The notes below the pieces were generated by a model. It did no database searches. It was not told the DNA's origin and worked only from the letters and a program-made list of their open reading frames with translations. DNA of 64,000 bases, taken from the NCBI GenBank assembly GCA_041494445.1, contig JBGQAU010000002.1, positions 35,534-99,533 on the forward strand, written 5' to 3'. Below are positions 26,298-35,577 of this stretch, piece after piece (within the stretch, counting starts at the first letter, position 1; the number at the start of each line of letters is the position of its first letter). Position numbers and translations under genes: made by a program. Source of the DNA: JAIQFR01 sp041494445 (GTDB taxonomy: Bacteria > Acidobacteriota > Polarisedimenticolia > Polarisedimenticolales > JAIQFR01).

Positions 26298-27362
26298 GTG
26301 TCGAAGGAAACGAGAGCACAGGCCGGGATCGAGCTGGATTTGAGGGAGCGCGAGATCCTGCGGTCCGTGATCCAGGCGCACGTCCTGACCGGGGAGCCGG
26401 TGGGATCGAGGACCCTATCCCGGGAGCGGGCGCTGGACCTGTCCCCCGCGACGATCCGGAACATCATGTCCGACCTCGCGGAAAAAGGTCTCCTGTCCCA
26501 GCCGCACCCGTCGGCGGGGCGGGTCCCGACCGACCGGGGCTACCGGTTGTACGTGGACCGGTTGATGGAGCCGGCCAGGATGGCTCCCGCCCAGGCCCAC
26601 GCGATCGACGAGGCGCTCCTGAGGAGCCGCGGAGGGATCCCGGAGCTCCTCGGCGAGGCGAGCCGTCAGCTGTCGCGCTTCTCGAAGCACGTCGGCGTGG
26701 TCCTCGCGCCGGAACTGCGGCGGATCGTCGTGGAGCACCTCGAGTTCATCCGTCTCGAGAAGCAGCGGGTGGTCGCGATCCTGGTGGATCGCGCGGGAGT
26801 CGTGCACAACCGGATCCTCGACGTCGAGGACCCTCTCGAGCAGGAAGAGCTGGACCGGATCGGGCGTCAGCTCTCGGAGCAGTACTCGGGCTTCACGCTT
26901 CCGAGGATGCGTGAGGCGGTGCTGCGCCGGATGTCCGAGGAGACGGCCCAGTGCGACGGCCTCGTCGCCGCGACCCTCGAGCTGGGACGGCGCGCGGTCG
27001 ACCTCGAGACCGCGGGGGACGTGTTCGTCGAGGGGGCCTCGAACCTCCTCGGCTCGCCGGAGTTCGCCAACCTGCAGCGAATGAGGTCGCTGTTCAGGAC
27101 GCTGGAGGAGAAGAGCCGCCTCGTGGAGCTCCTGAACCGGGTCCTCGAGGGGGAAGGGGTCCAGGTGGTCATCGGAAGAGAGAACCTGGCGTCGGACCTC
27201 GCGGACCTCTCGGTCGTTGCCTCCACTTACGGCGCCGGGGACCGCGTCATGGGAACGGTGGGGATCGTGGGTCCGACGCGGATGGAGTACGCGAGAGCCA
27301 TCGCGCTTGTGGAGCATCTGGCGCGGGTCCTGACCCGGCTTCTGTCGAGCACGGGCGAGTAA
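26298..27362 (+). CDS. hrcA: Heat-inducible transcription repressor HrcA
   Basis: Represses chaperone operons by binding the CIRCE element. 354 residues: N-terminal winged helix (about 12-80) with LTGEPVGSRTLSR and the SPATIRNIMSDLAEKGLL recognition region, then a GAF-like dimerisation domain ending VGIVGPTRMEYARAIALVEHLA. GTG start at 26298. It heads hrcA-grpE-dnaK-dnaJ, but I found no CIRCE inverted repeat (GCACTC-N9-GAGTGC) in the 44 bp upstream or at the next genes, so its operator must lie elsewhere or differ. Confidence 0.95.
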   Translation: MSKETRAQAGIELDLREREILRSVIQAHVLTGEPVGSRTLSRERALDLSPATIRNIMSDLAEKGLLSQPHPSAGRVPTDRGYRLYVDRLMEPARMAPAQAHAIDEALLRSRGGIPELLGEASRQLSRFSKHVGVVLAPELRRIVVEHLEFIRLEKQRVVAILVDRAGVVHNRILDVEDPLEQEELDRIGRQLSEQYSGFTLPRMREAVLRRMSEETAQCDGLVAATLELGRRAVDLETAGDVFVEGASNLLGSPEFANLQRMRSLFRTLEEKSRLVELLNRVLEGEGVQVVIGRENLASDLADLSVVASTYGAGDRVMGTVGIVGPTRMEYARAIALVEHLARVLTRLLSSTGE

Positions 27363-27383
27363 CGACGCTCGGGAGCTTTGGAA

Positions 27384-28034
27384 ATGACGAAACCCAGCCA
27401 AGACCGGCCGCCGCACGAGATCCCCGACGATCCGGAGGAGATCGAGATCCTCGAGATCGAAGGGATGGCGGAGTCCGCCGTCCCGGCCGCGGACAGGGAT
27501 CTCGACATCCTCTTCGACGAGCGGCAGGAGGCCCCGGCGCAGGCGCCGCCGCCCGTCCGGGAGCCGCCGCGAGAGACCGCGGCCAGCGGCGAGCGGCTGA
27601 TGAGGCTCCAAGCGGATTTCGACAACCTGAGGAAGCGGATCGAGCGGGAGGAGGCGGAGTTCAGGAAGGTGGCGACGAGCAGGCTGGTGACGGCGCTCCT
27701 GCCGGTGCTCGACAACTTCGAGCGGGCGCTCGCCTCTGCGCGCCCGGAGCGGGACGAGGGGGCGTTCCGCACGGGCGTCGAGATGATCCACCGCCAGCTG
27801 CTGGACGTCTTCCGGAAGGAGGGGCTCACGCCGGTGGACGCCCTGGGCCGACCCTTCGATCCCATGATGCACGAGGCGCTGGCCACCGAGCCGTCGTCGA
27901 CGTTGCCGCCGAACACCGTCATCGAAGAGATCCAGCGGGGCTATTTTCTTCACGACCGACTGCTGCGCCCGGCCCTCGTGCGCGTGAGCGAGGGCGCGGC
28001 CGCGGAGGACGCCGATCCCAGGGAGGAGCCGTAG
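27384..28034 (+). CDS. grpE: Nucleotide exchange factor GrpE
   Basis: Releases ADP from DnaK. 216 residues: an acidic disordered start (about 1-70), a long dimerising helix (LMRLQADFDNLRKRIEREE, about 73-105) and the C-terminal beta domain with HEALATEPS and VIEEIQRGYFLHDRLLRPA. The ATG at 27384 has GGGAG 9 nt upstream; a TTG two codons earlier is also open. Its stop abuts the dnaK ATG without a gap. Confidence 0.95.
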   Translation: MTKPSQDRPPHEIPDDPEEIEILEIEGMAESAVPAADRDLDILFDERQEAPAQAPPPVREPPRETAASGERLMRLQADFDNLRKRIEREEAEFRKVATSRLVTALLPVLDNFERALASARPERDEGAFRTGVEMIHRQLLDVFRKEGLTPVDALGRPFDPMMHEALATEPSSTLPPNTVIEEIQRGYFLHDRLLRPALVRVSEGAAAEDADPREEP

Positions 28035-29897
<1,863 letters not shown>

Positions 29898-29939
29898 GAG
29901 CGAGTGGGGCGGCGGCCCGGGTCGCCGTGGAGGAGCAGG

Positions 29940-31049
29940 GTGTCCGATCGGGACTACTACGAGATTCTCGGGGTGACCCGGGGTGCTTCTGCCGCCGACA
30001 TCAAGAAGGCCTACCGGCGCCTCGCGGTGAAGCACCACCCGGACAAGAACCAGGGGAACAAGGACGCCGAGGAGAAGTTCAAGGAGGCGGCCGAGGCGTA
30101 TGCCGTCCTCTCGGATCCGGAGAAGCGGGAGCGGTACGACCGGTTCGGGCGGGCGGGCCTCGGCGCGCAGGACGGTTTCCGCGGGTTCGATCAGGAGATC
30201 TTCGCGGACTTCGCGGATGTCCTGGGCGACTTCTTCGGGTTCGGGAGCCTGTTCGGGGGAGGGCGCCGGCGCGCCGCCCGCCGGCCGGGAGACGATCTCC
30301 GCTACGACCTCGAGCTGGAGTTCGACGAGGCCGTGCGCGGCCTCGAGACCAGGATCAAGGTGCCTCGCACCGAGAAATGCGCCGATTGCGGCGGCCGCGG
30401 AGCGAAGACCGCCGACGGCATCAAGACGTGCCCGCAGTGCGGCGGGCGCGGGCAGGTCGCCTTCCGACAGGGGTTCTTCACCCTGACGCGGCCCTGCGGC
30501 CGCTGCCGCGGAGCGGGGCGCGTCATCACCGCGCCCTGCCCTCAGTGCGAGGGAAAAGGGAAAGTGCGCCGGGAGCGCACGCTGACGGTGCGGATCCCCA
30601 CCGGCGTGGACGAGGGGATGCACCTGCGGCTCGCCGGCGAGGGAGAGGCGAGCCCCGACGACGGGCCTCCCGGGGACCTCTACGTGGTGGTCCACGTCGC
30701 CGCGCACCCGTTCTTCCGCCGCGACGGCGACCATCTCCACTGCGAGGTGCCGATCGGCTTCGCGCAGGCCGCGCTGGGCTCGAAAATCACCATCGAGACG
30801 CTCGACGGCGAGGAGGAGTTCGAGATCCCGCCGGGGACCCAGTCCGGAACCGTGTTCAGGCTCCAGGGCAAGGGGATTCCCGCGCTGGACGGCGGCCGCC
30901 GTGGCGACCAGTACGTTTCGGTGATGCTCCGGACGCCGAGCCGCCTCACCGCGGAGACGCGCGAGCTGTTCGAACGTCTCGCGGAGCTCGAAGGCGAGGA
31001 GGCCACCGGCCGGGGCCTGTTCGACCGTGTGAAGGACATCTTCAACTAG
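29940..31049 (+). CDS. dnaJ: Chaperone DnaJ (Hsp40)
   Basis: Delivers substrates to DnaK and triggers its ATPase. 369 residues: J domain (1-70, HPD in HHPDKN), Gly/Phe region (about 75-115), a cysteine-rich zinc region with four CXXCXGXG repeats (CADCGGRG, CPQCGGRG, CGRCRGAG, CPQCEGKG, about 144-210) and the C-terminal substrate-binding beta domains. GTG start at 29940 follows GGAGGAG; an in-frame start 12 codons upstream would add residues before the J domain. Confidence 0.96.
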   Translation: MSDRDYYEILGVTRGASAADIKKAYRRLAVKHHPDKNQGNKDAEEKFKEAAEAYAVLSDPEKRERYDRFGRAGLGAQDGFRGFDQEIFADFADVLGDFFGFGSLFGGGRRRAARRPGDDLRYDLELEFDEAVRGLETRIKVPRTEKCADCGGRGAKTADGIKTCPQCGGRGQVAFRQGFFTLTRPCGRCRGAGRVITAPCPQCEGKGKVRRERTLTVRIPTGVDEGMHLRLAGEGEASPDDGPPGDLYVVVHVAAHPFFRRDGDHLHCEVPIGFAQAALGSKITIETLDGEEEFEIPPGTQSGTVFRLQGKGIPALDGGRRGDQYVSVMLRTPSRLTAETRELFERLAELEGEEATGRGLFDRVKDIFN

Positions 31050-31092
31050 CGCCCGCGCGAGCGACGCCCGCGCGCGACACGGATCACCCCTC

Positions 31093-31968
31093 ATGCCGCA
31101 GGACACCTCGTGGATCGCGGTCGTCCTCGAGATCCCGTCGGATCTGGAGGAAGAGGTCGCCGCGGCCCTCGGCTCCTCGAGCCTCGGAGTCGAGACGGTG
31201 CCGGCGGCTCCCGGCGCCGTCCGCCTGCGCGTCTACCTGCCCGGGGGGCGTGATTCCCGTGCGGACCTCGACGAGGCGGCCGGCGCACTCCGGGGCCAAG
31301 GGCTCGATCCGATCGCCTGTGGCCTCGGCGTCGAGGCGGTGGAGGACGGGCGGTGGGTGGAGCGGTACCAGGCCGCGCTCCGACCGTTGCCGCTCGGGGA
31401 CCGGTTCGTCGTGGTTCCGGGCGGGAACGCGCCGTCCGGGAGCGGGAGGGACCCGATTCTCCTGGTTCCCGGTCGGGCCTTCGGCACGGGCGAGCACCCG
31501 ACGACCCGACTCTGCGCCGCGGCGCTGGAGCGCCGGGTGCGTCCGGGGAGCCGATGGCTCGATCTCGGGACCGGGAGCGGGATCCTCGCGGTGGTGGCCG
31601 CGCGGTGCGGCGCCGGCTTCGTCGAGGCCGTGGACGAGGACGGGGAGGCGGTCGAAGTGGCCGTCGCGGTCGTCGAGGCCAACGGTGCAGCCGCGCAGGT
31701 GCGGGTCCGGCACGGATCCGCGGTTGCCCTCGCGGGAAGCCGCCTCGACGGGTGCGTCGCCAACGTCGCGACGCGGTATTTCCTCGATCATGCCCCGGAG
31801 GTCGCGGCGGTCCTGAGACCGGCGGGCGTCCTCCTGTGCTCGGGGCTGCTCGGCGACGACGCGGCCGACGTGTCCCGGGCCCTGGATTCCGCGGGGCTCC
31901 GGACGGTCGAGCGTCGGGACGAGGGACCCTGGTGTCTCCTCGTCGCGCGGCGCGGGACGGCGACCTGA
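31093..31968 (+). CDS. prmA: Ribosomal protein L11 methyltransferase
   Basis: SAM-dependent trimethylation of ribosomal protein L11. 291 residues: an N-terminal substrate-binding domain (about 1-95) and a Rossmann methyltransferase domain with FGTGEHPTT near 135 and LDLGTGSGILAVVA near 157. The NPP/NI-type post-motif is divergent (CVANVATRYF). It lies between dnaJ and rsmE, an arrangement common near heat-shock operons; its stop overlaps the rsmE start by 1 bp. Confidence 0.87.
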   Translation: MPQDTSWIAVVLEIPSDLEEEVAAALGSSSLGVETVPAAPGAVRLRVYLPGGRDSRADLDEAAGALRGQGLDPIACGLGVEAVEDGRWVERYQAALRPLPLGDRFVVVPGGNAPSGSGRDPILLVPGRAFGTGEHPTTRLCAAALERRVRPGSRWLDLGTGSGILAVVAARCGAGFVEAVDEDGEAVEVAVAVVEANGAAAQVRVRHGSAVALAGSRLDGCVANVATRYFLDHAPEVAAVLRPAGVLLCSGLLGDDAADVSRALDSAGLRTVERRDEGPWCLLVARRGTAT

Positions 31969-32714
31969 TGGAGCGGATCCGCAGGGTCCACCACTCCGAC
32001 GTGCCCGGGACGGGCTCGGTGATCGTGCTCGACCCGGAGGAGACGCATCACGCGGTTCGTGTGCTGAGGCTCCGCCCGGGCGATCCGCTCTCGGTTTTCG
32101 ACGGCAAGGGGCGCGAGTGGGAGGCGGTGCTGCTCTCCGCCGACCGCGCTTCGGCGGCGGTGCGGACCGTTTCCGAGCTGCCCGGCCGGGTGGATCCGGT
32201 GCTCGCGGTCACGCTCTTCCAGGCCCTGTGCCGCCCGGAGCGCATGGAGTGGCTGATCCAGAAGGGGACGGAGGTCGGTCTCGCCGCGATCCGCCCGTTC
32301 TCGGCCCGCCGCTCCGAGGCCGGGGATCCGTCCGGCGGCCGGCTCCGCCGTTACAGGAGGGTGGCCCTCGAGGCGGCAAAACAGAGCGGCCGGCGTGCGG
32401 TTCCCGAGGTCGCCGAGCCGGTCGTGGCCGTGCCGCCGCCTCCCGAGGGGACCCGCGCGTTGCTGCTGGATGCGGGGCCCGGCGCGCGGCCGCTCGCCGA
32501 ATGGATCGCGGCTCCGGAGCCCGCCGAGGTGTGGCTCGCGGTCGGTCCGGAAGGCGGATTCGAGCCGGAGGAGGCGGCGTCGCTCGAGGCGTCGGGATGG
32601 CGGCGTGCCAGCATCGGGCCGAGGACGCTCCGCACGGAGACGGCGGGCGTCGTCGCCGCCGCCCTCGTGCTTTACGCCTGGGGGGACCTCGGGTCGGGGC
32701 GGAGCGTCGGTTGA
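31968..32714 (+). CDS. rsmE: 16S rRNA m3U1498 methyltransferase RsmE
   Basis: Methylates N3 of U1498 of 16S rRNA. 248-residue SPOUT protein with a small N-terminal PUA-like domain (DPEETHHAVRVLRLRPGD, about 24-42) and the C-terminal knot with VGPEGGFEPEEAASL and the IGPRTLRTETAG SAM-binding loop. The ATG at 31968 overlaps the prmA stop (TGATG). The -35 element of the ilvE promoter lies inside its last codons. Confidence 0.94.
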   Translation: MERIRRVHHSDVPGTGSVIVLDPEETHHAVRVLRLRPGDPLSVFDGKGREWEAVLLSADRASAAVRTVSELPGRVDPVLAVTLFQALCRPERMEWLIQKGTEVGLAAIRPFSARRSEAGDPSGGRLRRYRRVALEAAKQSGRRAVPEVAEPVVAVPPPPEGTRALLLDAGPGARPLAEWIAAPEPAEVWLAVGPEGGFEPEEAASLEASGWRRASIGPRTLRTETAGVVAAALVLYAWGDLGSGRSVG

Positions 32715-32740
32715 AGCGCTGGGCCGCGCTTCCCTATAAT
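32711..32740 (+). promoter_or_regulatory. Promoter for the aminotransferase gene
   Basis: TTGAAG (32711-32716), 18-bp spacer and a perfect TATAAT (32735-32740), about 64 nt before the ATG at 32804. Confidence 0.7.
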
Positions 32741-32803
32741 CCCCTCTCACGCGCCTTAGCTTCAGCCGTCCCTCTCGCCGGCCGGCCCGGCTTCGGAGGC
32801 CCG

Positions 32804-33724
32804 ATGTCCTTCACCCCCAGCAAGCTCATCTGGATGAACGGGAAACTCGTGCCCTGGGACGAGGCGCGCATCCACGTCCTGTCCCACGTCGTCCACTACG
32901 GGTCCTCCGTGTTCGAGGGGATTCGGTGCTACGACACGAAGCGAGGCCCGGCCGTCTTCCGGCTGCGCGAGCACGTCGCGCGGATGTTCGACTCCGCGCG
33001 GATCTACCGGATGCCGATCCCCTACACGCCGGAGCAGACATCGGCGGCGTGCCTCGAGACGGTGAAGGCCAACGGGTTCCGAGCGTGCTACATCCGCCCG
33101 GTGGCGTACCGAGGGTACGGCGACGTGGGCGTGAACCCGCACGGCTGTCCCGTGGACCTCGTGATCGCCACGTGGGCATGGGGGGCCTACCTGGGCGCGG
33201 AGGCGCTCGAGCGCGGGGTGGAGGTGCAGGTCTCCTCCTGGACGCGGCTGGCTCCCAACACGCTGCCCGCCATGGCGAAAGCCGGGGCCAACTATGCCAA
33301 CTCGCAGCTGATCAAGATGGAGGCGATCGCCAACGGTTACGCCGAGGGGATCGCCCTCGACCGCGAGGGGTACGTGAGCGAGGGATCGGGCGAGAACATC
33401 TTCCTGGCGCGCGACGGAAGGCTCGTCACCCCGCCGCTCGGAGCGTCCATCCTCCCCGGAATCACACGCGCGAGCGTGATCCTCCTGGCCCGGGAGCAGG
33501 GGCTCGAGGTCGAGGAACAGCGGATTCCCCGGGAGGCGCTCTACCTCGCCGACGAGCTGTTCTTCACCGGGACCGCGGCGGAGATCACGCCGGTGCGGAG
33601 CGTCGACCGGATCGAGGTCGGGTCGGGCCGGCCGGGGCCGATCACCCGCCGGCTCGATGCGGCGTTCCGCTCGATCCTCTCCGGCGAGGTCGAGGACAGG
33701 CACGGCTGGCTCGTGCCGGTTTGA
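32804..33724 (+). CDS. ilvE: Branched-chain amino acid aminotransferase
   Basis: PLP-dependent last step of Leu, Ile and Val synthesis. 306 residues of fold-type IV, starting IWMNGKLVPWDEARIHVLSH, with HYGSSVFEGIR near 31, the PLP Lys at 159 (AMAKAGANYANS), SEGSGENIF near 196 and FFTGTAAEITPV near 249. Length and motifs fit IlvE better than D-amino-acid transaminase or aminodeoxychorismate lyase. GGAGG lies just before the ATG. It has its own promoter and stands alone. Confidence 0.93.
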   Translation: MSFTPSKLIWMNGKLVPWDEARIHVLSHVVHYGSSVFEGIRCYDTKRGPAVFRLREHVARMFDSARIYRMPIPYTPEQTSAACLETVKANGFRACYIRPVAYRGYGDVGVNPHGCPVDLVIATWAWGAYLGAEALERGVEVQVSSWTRLAPNTLPAMAKAGANYANSQLIKMEAIANGYAEGIALDREGYVSEGSGENIFLARDGRLVTPPLGASILPGITRASVILLAREQGLEVEEQRIPREALYLADELFFTGTAAEITPVRSVDRIEVGSGRPGPITRRLDAAFRSILSGEVEDRHGWLVPV

Positions 33725-33752
33725 GCGCCCCTCTGCCTTGCCGCAGGCCGAT

Positions 33753-33781
33753 TTGACTCCCGGCGGAGGCGTCCCTAGATT
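33753..33781 (+). promoter_or_regulatory. Promoter for pilT
   Basis: TTGACT (33753-33758), 17-bp spacer, TAGATT (33776-33781); transcription would start near 33788, about 55 nt before the pilT GTG. Confidence 0.65.
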
Positions 33782-33842
33782 CAACCCTCGGGGCGGGCCG
33801 GTTCCCGCCCGCCGACTGCCCGCGCGGCAGTGAGGAGTCGCC

Positions 33843-35015
33843 GTGCACATCAACGACCTGCTCAAGATCGCCACCGACCACGGAGCGTCCGACCTCCACC
33901 TCAAGGTCGGCAGCCACCCCGTGATCCGCGTCGACGGAAGGTTGATCCCGCTGACGGACCAGAAGCGCCTCATGCAGGAGGACACCATCGCGATGGCCTT
34001 CAGCATCATGAGCGCGCGTCAGAAGCAGAAGTTCAAGGACAACTTCGAGATCGACATGGCGTACTCCGTCCCCGGGCTCGGCCGCTTCCGCTGCAGCGTC
34101 TTCCAGCAACGGGGGACCGTGGGAGTCGTGCTCCGGGTCATCCCCGTCCGGATTCTCACCATCCGCGATCTGCTGCTGCCGCAGGTCGTCGAGCAGATCG
34201 GGTTGGAGCGGCGCGGCCTCGTCCTCGTCACGGGAACGACCGGATCGGGAAAATCCACGACGCTCGCGGCGTTGATCGACTACATCAACTCGACGCGCAC
34301 CGAGCACATCATGACGATCGAGGACCCGATCGAGTTCCTGCATCGGGACAAGAAGAGCCTCGTGAACCAGCGCGAGGTCGAGGTGGACACCCGGTCCTTC
34401 GCCACCGCACTCCGCTCCGCGCTGCGGCAGGATCCGGACGTGGTCCTGGTCGGCGAGATGCGGGACTACGAGACCATCGAGACGGCGCTCACGGCCGCCG
34501 AGACCGGCCACCTGGTTCTGTCCACGCTGCACACCCTCGACGCCACGGAGACCGTGAACCGTATCATCTCCGTTTTCCCTCCCCATCAGCAGAAGCAGAT
34601 CCGGCTGCAGCTCGCGGCGGTCCTGAAGGCCGTCGTCTCGATGCGGCTGGTGCCGCGGGCCGACGGGCAGGGCCGGGTGCCCGCCGTCGAGGTGCTGCGC
34701 TCCACCGCCTACATTCGCGACTGCGTCGAGAACAAGGAGAAGACCAAGCTCATCCACGACGCCATCGCGGCGGGGACCTCGCAGTACGGGATGCAGACCT
34801 TCGACCAGTCGCTCTACCGGCTGTACAAGAACGACCTGATCTCGCTGGAGGAGGCCCTCCGCCAGGCGTCGAACCCCGACGAGTTCAAGCTCAAGGTCGC
34901 GGGGATCCAGTCCACGTCCGACCTGTCCCACGAGGAGATGGAGCGGACGATCCACTCTCCGGGACCGTCGGGAGAAGGCACGTTGGATTCGCCGTTCGAG
35001 TACTCGAAGAGCTAG
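33843..35015 (+). CDS. pilT: Type IV pilus retraction ATPase PilT
   Basis: Hexameric cytosolic ATPase that depolymerises type IV pili for twitching motility. 390 residues: N-terminal PAS-like domain (ATDHGASDLHLKVGSHP), Walker A GTTGSGKSTT (about 130-139), the Asp box MTIEDPIEFLH, Walker B region DPDVVLVGEMRDYETI with the catalytic Glu, and the His box TGHLVLSTLHTLDATET. The C-terminal extension (about 345-390) is acidic and Ser/Gly-rich. GTG start at 33843 with GAGGAG upstream. No other pilus structural genes are adjacent, except the possible PilW-like lipoprotein at 46384. Confidence 0.95.
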   Translation: MHINDLLKIATDHGASDLHLKVGSHPVIRVDGRLIPLTDQKRLMQEDTIAMAFSIMSARQKQKFKDNFEIDMAYSVPGLGRFRCSVFQQRGTVGVVLRVIPVRILTIRDLLLPQVVEQIGLERRGLVLVTGTTGSGKSTTLAALIDYINSTRTEHIMTIEDPIEFLHRDKKSLVNQREVEVDTRSFATALRSALRQDPDVVLVGEMRDYETIETALTAAETGHLVLSTLHTLDATETVNRIISVFPPHQQKQIRLQLAAVLKAVVSMRLVPRADGQGRVPAVEVLRSTAYIRDCVENKEKTKLIHDAIAAGTSQYGMQTFDQSLYRLYKNDLISLEEALRQASNPDEFKLKVAGIQSTSDLSHEEMERTIHSPGPSGEGTLDSPFEYSKS

Positions 35016-35025
35016 AATCCGCGGC

Positions 35026-35514
35026 ATGGCGGCGGAGGGTTCCGGCAAAGGGGCGCTCGACCGGGCGCTCGATCTCGTGTCGCGCCGGCCCCTGACCCGG
35101 GCCGAGGTCCGCCTCAAGCTCGTCGCCGAGGGGTACGATCCGTCCGACGCGGGCGCGGCGGTGGACCGTCTCGCGGCTTCGGGCGTCCTGGACGACTCAC
35201 GGCTGGCCTCGCATTACCTCCTCACGCGATCGGAGCGGCTCGGGCACGGGCGCGAGCGGCTGCTGAGGGATCTCCTGAGCCGCGGCGTCGACCCCGAGGT
35301 CGCCGAGAGCGCCTGGGTGGCGGTCGTCGGGACCGGCGACCTCGACCCCGGCGCCCAGCTCGCCCGCGAAGCGGAGCGCCGCGTGGCCGCCCAAGGCGGC
35401 GTGCTCGACCGGAAGCGGTACGCCCGCGTGTATAATGCGCTGCTCCGCGCCGGCTTCGACCCCGGGGCCGTCGCAGCGGCGCTCGAGCGGTACCGCGCCG
35501 ACATCGAGAGCTGA
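35026..35514 (+). CDS. recX: RecX-family regulatory protein
   Basis: 162 residues of three-helix repeats with the RecX pattern: ALDLVSRRPLTRAEVRLKL, DRLAASGVLDDSRLASHYL and RLLRDLLSRGVDPE. RecX binds along RecA filaments and limits their activity. recX often lies between recA and alaS; recA is not in the window here. It is 10 bp after pilT and 63 bp before alaS. Confidence 0.88.
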   Translation: MAAEGSGKGALDRALDLVSRRPLTRAEVRLKLVAEGYDPSDAGAAVDRLAASGVLDDSRLASHYLLTRSERLGHGRERLLRDLLSRGVDPEVAESAWVAVVGTGDLDPGAQLAREAERRVAAQGGVLDRKRYARVYNALLRAGFDPGAVAAALERYRADIES

Positions 35515-35577
35515 CCCTCGACCCACCCGGGCCGGCACCGGGCGGGCCCTTCCGAACCACCAAGGGGACCGATCACC